Shown here: positions 1 through 10,483 of the stretch, piece after piece
How the letters are laid out: the number at the start of each line of letters is the position of its first letter
Numbering within the stretch: position 1 is the stretch's first letter
DNA from: Circinella minor
Lineage: Eukaryota > Mucoromycota > Mucoromycetes > Mucorales > Lichtheimiaceae
Length of the DNA: 37,765 nucleotides
NCBI GenBank assembly: GCA_016758965.1
Contig: JAEPRB010000326.1
Location: 1 to 37,765 of the forward strand
Direction: 5' to 3'
Translations under genes and position numbers: made by a program
Notes under the pieces: model-generated
Told to the model about the DNA's origin: nothing
Database searches by the model: none
Seen by the model: the letters and a program-made list of their open reading frames with translations, nothing else

Positions 1-885
1 GCAAATTTATTCCCCAGACAACGCAAAATCTTTTATGTGTAACGCAAAAAAATTAATATGGAAATGCAAAATTTCGTTCTCACTGTTTGTAATAATAAAA
101 TGAGTGCTTCTGATTAACAATCAAAAACACTGATTTTAACATCCATACTCTTTTTAGCAAACTCAATAAAAAATTATCGCAAGGACATGTCATGCGTTGG
201 TCAACTACCATCATACTTGAATCCATACTCCGTATTTGTCGTCATCGTTGTTGTTCTATCTGCTATTATACTTATTGCTGATGTTCTTTTCCTCTATTTA
301 TGAATGGCATTCTGAGTTACAGCAGTTGTATTTGGTGAAATGACTGGTCTTAATTTAATTTAACATAAGCTTCTTGATTGCAGTAATCAATTGGTTCTAT
401 GAACAATTCCATGTATACAATAACCGCCCTATATATAAATGTGACTCTCTAAATGTATACATTGGTTTGCTTTTTAAAGGCTTATTATGAACATCTGTTA
501 TTTAATACATTCTTATCGTTAAAAAGGTCAGAAAGATACCTGGTCAATGACCAAGCTTCTAAAGATCCGAAATGTACAATAAACATGTTAATCCATAACT
601 TGATATACGAATTTACAATGAAATAGGAATGATTACATGTGAATTCTATTTCTTATTATTGTATGACATTAATTGGTAAACAAATAAAAAAAGTCAGAAC
701 ACAGTAGTATACAATGATATATTTACACAAATAATGTATCTTGAATAAAGATATCATATGATTGCATTTATATTATAAAATGATACACATTTACTATGAT
801 GTTCAGGATAAAAGCCAAGACAGTATATGGCTTTTTCATACATAGTCAATAGAGTGACAAAAATAAATAAAAGGAAGTATTCAAA
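1..885. other. AT-rich intergenic DNA, no gene seen
   Basis: No open reading frame of protein-like composition is visible on either strand. The first ~60 bases carry three spaced copies of a short GCAAAA-type motif (acgcaaaa, acgcaaaa, tgcaaaa). The opposite-strand form of this motif recurs near 6030-6090 upstream of the dead transposase. Otherwise it is simple AT-rich sequence downstream of the broken minus-strand gene that ends at 886. Confidence 0.5.
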
Positions 886-2006
886 TTAAGAATCTTCCAC
901 CTGAGGGCCAGTTTTTCGTTTTTTAGGAGTTGTTTTTGGAGGCATATTCAATGCGGAGGGAACCATAAGCATATTAGATGTGGGTATGACTGATTCATAA
1001 CCCGATCGATTTCTTCCGTCTTTTCCAGCTTTATAATTTTCAATGGTTTCCATTGTAGTTTTCACGATACCCTAATAATTATGTAATAATAATTTTTTTT
1101 AATGAGTAAATGTTATGAGTTGTTGATGAGTGGTAAAATAGCGTCACTATCAATGCGTACCTTTACTTTCAATACAACTTCTAACAATGGAATATATGTA
1201 TTGTAAAAATCACTTAAGCTGCTTGGAATTGTTTGTTCTTTGACTTTTCGTATGCGGCACACATAACCATTTGGGATATCCATGATGTATGCTGTCATTC
1301 ATAAGTCTATATAATTAAAAAAACGCATGTTAGTAAACAAAAAAATTACATCTACATAATATCGTATTTATAAAACACAACTTACGTGAGTGACTAAGAC
1401 CAACAACTCGCAAAGAGCGCATCATGGCTTCATCATAGTTTACTGAAGCATAATCATATCCTTCATTGTCTTGAACAATTTGGTATATATTTCGTTTAAT
1501 TCCTTTTTCCAAATCTATTTTCATCATCAAAACCATGTTCAGCTGCTCCAAATTCAAGACGCCTTTCAGTAAGAATCAAATCGGGCTTTACAGCTTGTAT
1601 TTTTAGCTTGATGCTTCCATCCAACGACAACTGATTCTCATTGGCACGGACAAATCCTGATGTGGATATTTGTTAATCGTTTCCTAACAAATTTTACAAC
1701 GTGTGATAAGATATTAGTTTTTTTATTATTGATACCATTTTGAAATGAAGATTAGCATAAATGAAGAACTTCAGACTTACCACAAAGTTTGAACATAACT
1801 GCTTTGATTACAAGGTATCAATATATCTCCAAACCAACATAATAGAATCGTTTTCAACGCCACTTTGAGCAAGTTTATTTAATGTACCTCATCTGTATAT
1901 ATGCCAAAATGTCAAGAACACTTCTTTCAACGCAGTCGATGTCAAAGTCGCGTACTGGATGGGATCGAGAGCCATCAGCGATCTTCCATAAGTCGTCAAC
2001 ATTATC
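886..2006 (-). pseudogene. Frameshifted multi-exon gene of an unnamed Mucoromycota-type protein family
   Basis: I do not know a function. Read on the minus strand, coherent exons can be joined. One (2006 to about 1887) begins DNVDDLWKIADGSR. The next contains KLAQSGVENDSIMLVWRYID, and a later piece reads IKLKIQAVKPDLILTERR then EFGAAEHG. The last three coding blocks end at 1386, span 1291-1161, and span 1071-886. They join through GTAAGT..CAG and GTACGC..TAG splice sites, and read VVGLSHSPYIMDIPNGYVC and then a lysine-rich tail, stop at 886-888. The layout of an E-G-A-A-E-like motif followed by a VxGLxxS block resembles hypothetical proteins I associate with Mucorales and Glomeromycotina; this is recalled, not searched. 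Breaks: the frame shifts by one base in an A-run near 1515 (after EFGAAEHG), and a TAA lies in the WRYID block. The 5' end is uncertain. Confidence 0.5.
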
Positions 2007-2103
2007 CTACATTCTGAATACTCCACATTAGTAAGCTTATTTAACAATGTATTCATTTGTATGCAATAATTATCATATCATCCATACCTTTAATTTCAAT
2101 TTT

Positions 2104-3027
2104 TCAAAGAAAAAAAATTACTACAGTGATAGAAAGGCAAGATGGTGACGGAAGTAGTTTATGATCTTCGATTGATTTTAATTCTTCTTCTGTAAATACG
2201 GTCTTTTTTTGTTGCTACTGTTGTGGTTAATTCGCTATAATATCAACATTATTGGTATTCGTTGTATTGTTGTTATTGTTGTTGCTGTTAGGTCCTCTGT
2301 CGTCTATTGGTATCATATCACTATCATTGTCACTTGACTATTGCCGTTCTTTGTAAGAATTCGTATAGTAATAAAAACCATAACGCTTGAGCGTTTCCGC
2401 ATGTTCGGCTAATAACCCGTCTTGATCACCTCGAGTTTCGGACAATGATCTGCCATATCTTGACCATTAAAGTAATATTTTGCATCATAATATACCGCTA
2501 GACGTCGCAATTCGGGCATATATTTTAAAAATGCGTGGAACACATTTCGTATCAATTGAGAAGCAAGTGGACAATTGGATGCAACTTCCAAATTTTGTAA
2601 CGATGACGTCGTAAATCATCCATTGTTGCTGAAGATAAAATATATCTTGCCGATGCACTGTCATCGAGTGGATACACATTTAATTTGAGAGATTTCAAGT
2701 TTCGACAAAGTAGTAAAGATATGACCCAAAGAAATGTTGACAATTGATTGTGAAATAATGTCCAGTCGTGTCAATGTGTTGGAAATACAAGGTAATGTGT
2801 TATGTAAGGCTTTGCCCAAATGAACATCTGGATCGATTTTTCCATCCCCTATATAGTATTCCATTCATCCAATTAGTTATAATATTATAATATATCACTT
2901 GATAAATGCACCCAAATAGAAAATATGTATATAATATTTTACCAGCGTCAGTGATAAGTGATTTCAAATTTGAAAATTTATTTTCTTTACCGATCGATCC
3001 AAGGAGATTTTTTCTGATTTTATCAGG
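2104..3027 (-). pseudogene. Leucine-rich-repeat / F-box-like protein relic
   Basis: Minus-strand frames give LRR-like peptides in order. They are KFSNLKSLITDAG, joined through a GTAAAA..ATATAG intron to GDGKIDPDVHLGKAL, then SNTLTRLDIISQSIVNISLG, NLKSLKLNVYP, LQNLEVASNCPLASQLI, MPELRRLAVYYDAKYYF, and CPKLEVI. After another frameshift comes LLAEHAETLKRYGFYYYTN, followed by an acidic, Asn-rich tail (FTEEELKSIEDHKLLPSP) ending at a TGA at 2104-2106. Regular spacing of L-x-x-L and C-P-x-L motifs is typical of the many F-box/LRR substrate-receptor-like proteins of Mucoromycota. No F-box is visible, so the N-terminus is lost or not recognised. At least two frameshifts and three in-frame stops (2338-2340, 2227-2229, 2215-2217) break it; all three would be Gln codons before a C-to-T change. 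Confidence 0.5.
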
Positions 3028-3386
3028 CTAGATGTTCTTCTTCAAAATTTAATATTTGAAATGGACAAAACTTATTGTTCTTGACAACCACTTTCATTAC
3101 AAGTCATTTGCTTCTTACTAACCTAAAAAAGTACAATTGAAGCAACCGACAAAACTACTGAAAGCATAAAATTATTATAACTGCCAAAAATGTCTTTGCA
3201 TGGTACGTGAATCAAAAATGTCCACAGTAATAAAATTACCAACCAAAATGCAATTGAATCGTTTTGATGTTCCAGACAGTAAAATTAATAATCTTGTTGA
3301 AAAATATATTCGTAAGAAGATTGTCTATACATTCGTCCGTAAAATCTTTGTTATTTATACTTGATGTTGTTCATTTTTATCGACAC

Positions 3387-3417
<31 letters not shown>

Positions 3418-3498
3418 GTTAAACTGCTATTAGTATAGATATCCTGGCAACAATGTTTTTCGGAAAAATATTATATTGTAAAAAACAAATGATATCAA
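3028..3498. other. Intergenic, with a short (ATA)n microsatellite
   Basis: AT-rich sequence with no supported gene. A run of about nine AAT/ATA triplets lies at 3390-3417. Confidence 0.5.
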
Positions 3499-3730
3499 GA
3501 TCAAAGAGGGACCAGGCTCTAAGCGCGAAGGTGATCATTGATCCGTCAGTTCATTGAAAGAAAGTAACGCAAAAGATCAACGAGAGACCAATCTCAATTT
3601 TGAGCGCTAAGGTGATGCATTGATCTGTTGCTTTACTAAGAAAAGAGGTGGCGCAAAGATCAAAGAGGGACCAATCTCAATTTTGAGCACTAAGGTGATG
3701 CATTGACTCATACTCGGTTCACTAATACTG
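3499..3730. repeat. Tandem repeat, three imperfect ~80-bp units
   Basis: Three units start with gatcaa(a/c)gag at 3499, 3575 and 3658. Each continues with a GGACCA/GAGACCA stretch, then a conserved AAGGTGATGCATTGA block about 40 bases later. Units 2 and 3 are nearly identical over their first 50 bases; unit 1 is more diverged and lacks a few bases. It is not coding in any frame. The copies are moderately GC-richer than their surroundings, so they stand out from the AT-rich background. Confidence 0.75.
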
Positions 3731-5640
3731 CTAAGTATAGACTCGCAGTAGAACCTGATTGGTAAAAAGAATAAAAAGAATAAAAGTAGTTAAATAATAA
3801 AAAAGATGATGGTGTGCAAATTAATTATACATAACCTTTAAATGATTATTTTTTTTTGTAAGTGTGGTTTTATTACAAGTTCGTTATTCATCAGGAAAAA
3901 TTACGTCACTTCGCCGTTCTTTTCAGTCTCCTCATCTGAGAATATATTTTTTTACTTTCACGTCCCCCCTGGGCCTACATCCATGCGACGCGACTTTTTT
4001 TTTATTTTATTTTTTTTTTCATCCAAAAACTAGAATATTAATATAGTTGAACTTTGAAATTTCCTTTTTTGTAAGATAGTCTGTCTTTTAATTCCTATTT
4101 TTTTGCTTTTCATTTGCTCACTGTATTTTAAAGCTAATTGTCAGCTATTCCGATATAAAAACATTGGTTGCTGGAGATTAATATAAAAAAGTTGTCTGCG
4201 GAAAGGGTTTTTGTTTCAACCTATTGCTACTATGAAAATTGCAGTGATTTTACCATCAATCGAAAGGCAACGTAGGGCTTTGTTTATATTTTAATTTTTA
4301 TGCAAAAATATATTATGTGTATCTCTCCAGATCCATATTTGTGTTTTTTTTATCATAGTAAACAGTCTTTTCCACAACTATGATTTTCTATATGACCATT
4401 GGGCATCAGAATCGTAAGAAGTTTCACTCCGTAACTTCGGACTATACTTTTGTTCTTGATCGGCAACCCTGTTATATGAGAGGATAAAACAGAAACTCCA
4501 AGGAATAGCAACATAATAGTTAACCTACAACATTTTGGCCGAAGAACAATATTTTAAGCAAGAACTGGTATGGTCGATTATATTAATAGTGTCGCCAATG
4601 ACTGATTATCAGGTTAAATGTCGCGAATTCTATGAGTCCAGATACAAATCCTACGTAATGAAGAATATACCAAACAAATTTCTGCCGACTTTTTAAAATA
4701 ACACATTGTCTATTCTATGTAGTTAACACACATCTGTTGAAAAGAGTAGCTTTCGTAATTCATGCGAACATTTGCAAGTTAATTTTCTACATTTCCATTA
4801 TATTATATGTTATCTATTCAGCATAGCTACTTTTTTTTATATTTTGCTTAAATTTAATCGGATTTTCACTCCATTGACTCCATCCAAAATTTAACCAGCC
4901 TGTTATTCTTGAATCCAGCAGAAGGTCTTTGTAACGAAACAAAATTAATTTCTGGAAACCTGGAATTTATGCTGACAATTGTATCCATCTACAACGTGTA
5001 TTAAACTTATCAGCTCTTCACAATCTTTTGGGTTACCATGTGAAGTAATAATTTCCACTTAAACTTACTTTCTGTCTTAGTATAAATCAATCGCAAGGTC
5101 AATCATTAACATATGTCGGTGTTTATTTTCCTAATCAAATGTTTTTCACATGATCAGCATTTTCACGCGTTATAAATTACAGAAATTTGTTTATAATGGC
5201 TGATTAGGATAGGCAAGGTCATCGCCTTATTACAAAAAATATCACCTATCATAAAATATTCTCTCCCTCTACTCTTCCATCTTCTCCTTTATTTTATAAT
5301 AACTTCTTGCACATTCTTAAACTATTAACATTTCTTTCAACAATAACCCTTACATACAGCACTTCAATAAAAATTCGATAAGGACAACCCTACCTTTATT
5401 AACTTTTATATATTTTGTTCCTTTTTTATTATTAAATTCCAGAAAGTTCTTGAACAACCTGTTAATATGTCAGTAAATAATATTATACTCTCTAATCAGT
5501 GAATAATAACCCACTCCTCCCTTTTGATTTTTTTTATCTATTAAATAAGACAGTGATTATTATAGAACTAAAGTATGTAATTGTCACTATTATTAATGGT
5601 GTAGTAAATTATAAGTTGCAGAATTACTATTATGTATTTA
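3731..5640. other. AT-rich intergenic DNA, no gene seen
   Basis: Nearly 2 kb without a protein-like frame on either strand. Short frames around 3842-4046 are poly-Phe/Ser translations of T-runs and are not supported. A short GC-rich block (about 3960-3990) carries cccccctgggcc and gcgacgcgac but shows no recognisable function. No RNA gene was recognised. Confidence 0.4.
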
Positions 5641-5649
5641 ATATTTGTG

Positions 5650-5905
5650 TTTTATTTTAATAAAATCCCATCATCCAATCCTAAAGAACATCTAATTAGT
5701 ATACTATCACAGCTTGTTTTTTTATATGATTGAATCCACAAAACAATTGTACAGCCTTGGGCGTCGTCGCTACTAGGCACGAAGCGCCTTTTTGGGGGGT
5801 CAAGGGGGGTTTTACCCCCCTTGCGACGTGTTTTCCGTTGAATGACCCAAAGCGAAGCGTAGGGGCTCATTCAGCCAAAGCGAAGTGAGGCAGGCAAACG
5901 CTAGT
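5650..5905. repeat. GC-rich hairpin element, probable remnant of a dispersed repeat
   Basis: An island of GC-rich sequence in an AT-rich setting. It contains a perfect 10-bp inverted repeat, CAAGGGGGGT at 5801-5810 and ACCCCCCTTG at 5814-5823, with a three-base loop, preceded by another G6 run at 5794-5799. The motif CCAAAGCGAAG occurs twice, near 5847 and 5875, and a related cgaagcgcc lies near 5780. The 72-residue frame across it is not protein-like. Such compact palindromic GC islands usually mark the end of a transposon or a MITE-like repeat. No terminal repeats could be paired with it here. Confidence 0.45.
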
Positions 5906-6297
5906 CTATTATATTAAAATCACACAGAAGTTATAGCTAACTCACAAAAAAGGAAATTTTTCAAGCTGCGCCTCCTTTTTTTTTTTTTTTTTTTTTTTAA
6001 CCTAACTACTGGGTTTTTAGACTGTTTTTGCGCACTTGGAATTTTTTTTTTGCGTACTCCCATTAAATTTTTTGCACACCCTAATTTTCTTTTTTTTTAC
6101 TTTGGATTCGGAATTAGAAGTTTTCCATTTAATAATCTCACTCCGATTTAAATGAAAAAATCAAGTTACAAGAATAGAGTTGATAGAACTTTCTAGTTGT
6201 TTCTATTTTTCTACCAGTTTCGCATGAAAAAGTATAAATACTTCATGCTGACCCCTAAGGTTTAAACACGATAATTAATTTTTTATCATTTTTTTAC
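5906..6297. other. Region upstream of the dead transposase, T-runs and short repeats
   Basis: Contains a T-run of more than 20 bases (about 5977-5998). Three loosely repeated motifs follow, each a T-run then GCGCAC, GCGTAC or GCACAC (about 6026-6080). They could be subterminal repeats of the MULE-like element that follows, but no matching inverted copy was found at its other end. Confidence 0.35.
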
Positions 6298-9217
6298 ATG
6301 TCAAGCATTGAACAAACAAATAATAATCTCGCTGATAATTTTCCACAATTCCCATCTGGAGATGCTGAAATTACCATTCGAGCACACTATTCGTCAATTG
6401 GAAGATACAATGTGAAAACAACTACTTAAATGGGTTGGAGTCTTCGTTATGTTAATCATTAGAATGATGGTGACAATGTCAAAGTAGCAAAGTCATGCAA
6501 TGGTGCTATATCTTGCACAAATGAAGAATGTACTTTGAGAAAAAATGTACACCTAGTACCAATGAGCACCAAATTGAAGACAGATGATTGGTGTGAAAAA
6601 TCATCATGCCAAGCATGCCATACACCACTAACACATATCCAATGCTCTTATGTAGCTATATTTACATTTTCCGGGGATACATGTAGACTCACACCTGGTC
6701 ATAAAGAAGGACAAAATGTGCATCCACATGATTCATTCGTGCCTAAAAAGCTTTCGCCTCAACAGGCTGATAAATTCCATGGCATGGTTAAAAATGGCGC
6801 CACTCCTAGTGAACTGCAAATGGGAATGAGTAAAAGGACATATTACCTAGGTAATGCCTCTGAGATCCATCCTGGTTTCGAGAATATTGAGAAATTACAG
6901 TATGAGCGAAAAAAGATATTGAAAGCTAGCCCCATTGAACAACCAAAAATGAATTCGTCAATTGAAAATTCAAGAAGAATTTCCAGGTTATATTACTCTA
7001 CCATGGTTAACGAAAGGTAAAATGTTTATTTCATTCTGCCCTTCAAAACTCAAGAAAGTTCTTGAAATCTACAAATATCCATTTATAACGGATGTTACTT
7101 TTTCTGTTTTTGAAAGTGGATATTACCTATGTACATCAGTGATGTATTGTGAAGTTTTACAGTCCCATCCAATTGCCTTTGGAGCAGTATTAGATGGTAT
7201 CACAGCAAAGAATTTTGACGTTTACTATCAAGCTTTGTTCAATGCATATGAAATAGTATTTCCGCAAGACCCTGATAAAGAAAATGGTAAGAATATCCTT
7301 GGGTTTCTTCAAGACTTTTCACAGGCGCAACACAAAGGGGTTATCAGTGCTTATAAATGGCAGACAAAAAATAGCAAAGAAGAAGGGCTCAAATATTTGA
7401 AAGGATGTACCGTTCACTATGAGCGGAATGCACGAAAACTGGCCGAGACATATGCGAATGATATGCATGATGGAAGTAGGAAACAAATGAAGAAAATGCG
7501 CAAACTGCTGTTTGGATTACGTATGGTTGAAACTGAAGCTCAGTATAACAAAATATGGGGAAAAGTTCTTGAAATGTACCCAAAATCTAAGCACTTTGTT
7601 AGGTAGTGGAACAGTGAATCAGTGCGCGGTTCTATATTTCCTGCTGTTTCAACTATGAATAGTCGACTCCTTCATCACTATTGTTTTACTACAAATGCCG
7701 TCGAGAGTTTTCATAACAAGTTATATCATCTTATAAAGAAAAACCAACCACTAAATAACAACTTACGATCTGTACTCCAATATACAGAACATGGGAAAAA
7801 AGCTTTGAGCCACTTTATCAAAGGGGCTCGTTTTTATTATGGTAATAACAATGAGGAATCCAGAAAATGGAAGGCTAGTAATGCTAGAACTAGAAGAAAT
7901 CGGCGCAAATCTACAAAGTATGTTAATGATGGTCGCACTCCCAATTATATCTAAGCTCTAGAAAAAGTATTTAAAAATCATGAATGGGACCCACTAGAAT
8001 CTAGCAGTGATAACAGCAGAGAGGATGATGTCAATAATGTCCAAGGTAATATTAGTGATGAAATAACTGATGACGAACTTGAATTAGATAATATACATGT
8101 CAGTATGAATGAAGTATGGAGTCCTGATGATTATCCTGACGGTCTTGACTCAACGAGCAGTGATGATGATGATCATGAACAAAGAATGTCAGATGAAGAG
8201 AATACCAGTAGACCATCTATTAGTTCTGAAGATAGTAGTAATAGTGAAAATAAAAATGAGAACGAAAATAATATGAGCAGTGAAGAAGAAAAAAAAGAAG
8301 AGGCTCGAAGTAAAAACTATGACCACTATTTGCTAAGACTATGTCGTTGGGGTAGTAACTCATATTACATCGATGCACCAATGGAGCTGTTATTACAATC
8401 GATTCTGCCTGAGATGCTACTAGATAATGACAATATTACATTCGAAAGCACTAATAGATTTTACAAAGAATTATCATAAGCATATTTAGCATATAAAAAT
8501 AATAATTATGATGATCGTGTACGTGGTCTCAAGCGACTACGAGAATTTGTATGGAGCTCAACCAGATTTGATCAATCATTTAATGACGCGGCTGAATTTT
8601 TCCAGTTTTATGCTGAAAACATGCCCGATAGGTTACAGGCAGCTTTTGGCGCAAGAGTTAGATGCAGAATTACTTGTACAAGTAATGCATTTCATATTCA
8701 GGAACACCATGAAAGAAATAACAATCAAATTATGATTTATGTGAAGCCTTCTAATCTTAACCGACGCTTTCAAGATTATGATGAACAAGAAAAAACAAAA
8801 GAATTATGAAAGTGTATTCTTGATAAACTAAAATCGACAAAGTTAAGAAAATGTTCAGCATGTAACTCGCTTGCTACAAGAGAAAATGAAATAATATCTT
8901 GGCCACAATATATGTTTATTCGAGATGAATCTGCATCAACAGAAGCAAAAGAAGTGTTGACATTTCCAACATCACTTAAATTATCTGATAATAAAGCCTA
9001 TTATATTCAAGCAAGAGTAAATTCATTCGCGCGAACTGGCCATCATTTTACTTCGGTAGCAATAATTCCAAATAACGGAAATCTATTCCTTGCTGAAATT
9101 GATAACATTTCTGATGCAATGAACATTATCAAAAGCGAAGATAGGTCACCATGGGAAAGGATTCAAGCGATCCTAACAATCCTAACAATCCTAACAAATC
9201 CTGACATAGCAATTTAA
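6298..9217 (+). pseudogene. Degenerate Mutator-like (MULE) DDE transposase with a C-terminal USP-like cysteine peptidase domain
   Basis: One long reading frame of about 970 codons can be followed from ATG 6298 to TAA 9217. It is broken by six in-frame stops (6427, 6460, 7604, 7952, 8477, 8807) and one frameshift near 6960. The N-terminal part has a Cys/His cluster (SCNGAISCTNEEC, CQACHTPL, GHKEGQNVHPH) like the FLYWCH/GCM1-type zinc-binding domains of MULE transposases. The transposase core shows the expected acidic residues in context: TDVTFSVF (about 7100), LQDFSQAQHKGV (about 7310) and NAVESFHNKLY (about 7700). An acidic Ser/Asp/Glu linker follows (about 8100-8310). A region resembling ubiquitin-specific peptidases comes next: a Cys-box-like WGSNSYYIDAPMELL (8348 on), a CSAC zinc pair (about 8851) and a His-box-like TGHHFTSVAI (about 9035). 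The catalytic Cys position reads Tyr. The left LTR of the retrotransposon begins 45 bases after its end. Confidence 0.75.
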
Positions 9218-9262
9218 AACTCATATTGGTCATTAGCTTGTTTTGGAAATTTGTGTATCCAC

Positions 9263-9886
9263 TGTTACGTCCCGTTCGGATCGTAATTAATAAAATAAAA
9301 AGAAAATATAAGAAATTTCGAGTAAAAGACTCAAGGAATAAGGAAAGTTATATCAATAACTTAATCAATAAAAAGAAAAATAAATAAATAAAAGGGCGGT
9401 TTTTATAACCAGCAAATTCAACCGATCAAATAGTCGGGAAAAGAGTTTATTTCAATAAAAATGAAAGAGAGTGAACTAATTGTTATCTTGTTTGAAAGGA
9501 AGAAACTATCCTTTTTATACTAATTATTTGACTATCTAACTCCTTAATTCGAATCTTATTTCAGGTGGAATCGAATACAATTTCAGGTAAAAACGGATCT
9601 TGTTCCATGTAAAATCGAATCCAATTTCAGGTAAAAACGGATCTTGTTCCAGGTAAAATCGAATCCAATTTCAGGTAAAAACGGATCTTGTTGGTTACGG
9701 TTAAATTTAGTTATTACTGCTTGTAAAACGGTTGATATTTATTTAGAATAATAATAATGATAATGATGATAATGATAAAGAGATGATAAGAATAAATAAA
9801 TAAATAAAGAAAAAAATATAAGGGATATATATATATATATATATAAAAAAAAACTAAGAGATAAAAAAAAAAAAAAGGATGTAACA
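9263..9886 (-). repeat. 3' LTR (left copy)
   Basis: 624 bp, starting TGTTACGTCCCG and ending GGATGTAACA in window orientation, directly repeated at 17760-18403. It contains six tandem 22-bp units of the form TTYCAGGTAAAANCGRATCN (9559-9690), and (TA)n and poly-A stretches near its end. Compared with the right copy there are a dozen or more substitutions in the first 300 bases plus several indels. Confidence 0.95.
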
Positions 9887-9900
9887 GGTCCCCCGGCTTT
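9887..9900 (-). promoter_or_regulatory. Polypurine-tract-like site for plus-strand priming
   Basis: Directly next to the inner end of the 3' LTR, the sense strand reads AAAGCCGGGGGACC followed by the LTR's TGTTAC. The G-run in this position is what a plus-strand primer needs. The two pyrimidine pairs make it an imperfect polypurine tract. It abuts the stop codon of the small third ORF. Confidence 0.6.
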
Positions 9901-10483
9901 AAAAATTCACGTCCCGTGAAGGAAGTATGTGGGGAAATCCAGCTTCGAGGAGATTATTGTAATATTTGTTGATTAAATTGTGCAGTTCGTTATCTCCTAT
10001 AAGATACATATCGTGAATATGTGTAAATATGTAGTTTCGGATAAAAATTATACGTCCTTGTTGATCCTCTTGTTTCCACAATAGTGGTAGTACTCGGTAA
10101 ACAATGCGGTTCGCCAAATGCTTTCTGGCTTTCTTGATTTTTTCCAATAACCCTGACTGCGTCATTTTCAGGTTGACCATCTCATGGACGAGATCAAAAT
10201 AGAGACCACCTTCATTAAGGAGTTCATTGCTATCGGTAAATTTCAATGGAGGGATGAAGTCGGGATCATATGATTGGAAAAGAGTATTACCATTATGATG
10301 TACTGTTAGTTCAGGCACGACTTGGGTTTTTCCTTGGTTCCAGATTTGCGTCTGAGAGTATTGTTCTTATATATTGTGATCCCATTCAGTAAATTCTGTG
10401 TATTCGGTTTCACTTAAATTACTGAATGATTTGAGTTGAGAGTTATCTAAATATAATGAGTCGGAAGAAGTAGAACGGTCCAT
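9899..10483 (-). pseudogene. Third retrotransposon ORF (about 194 codons), interrupted by one stop
   Basis: Lies between integrase and the 3' LTR, where some Ty3/gypsy elements carry an envelope or accessory gene. The natural start is ATG 10483 (MDRSTSSDSLYLDN...). The frame runs to TAA 9899-9901 at the edge of the polypurine tract, with a single in-frame TAA at 10367-10369 (codon 39). The downstream 139 residues alone begin only at a GTG, so the upstream part belongs to it. Composition is charged (LVHEMVNLKM, LLEKIKKARKHLANRI, HDMYLIGDNELHNLINKYYN), predicted helical. It has no signal peptide, membrane segment or cysteine motif, so it does not look like an envelope protein. I do not recognise the family. 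The stop may be a copy-specific lesion. Confidence 0.6.

Noticed and set aside
3842..4046. Overlapping 60-63-residue frames, plus strand
   Set aside because: Phe/Ser-rich translations of T-runs with no start context, motif or splice support.
5652..5870. 72-residue frame over the GC-rich island
   Set aside because: The frame follows the hairpin and repeats; it shows no protein-like pattern and is better explained as a noncoding repeat.
5895..5905. CTAGT after the GC-rich island as a Helitron 3' end
   Set aside because: Helitrons have a short hairpin about ten bases before CTRRT; the hairpin here is some 75 bases away and no Rep/helicase gene is present.
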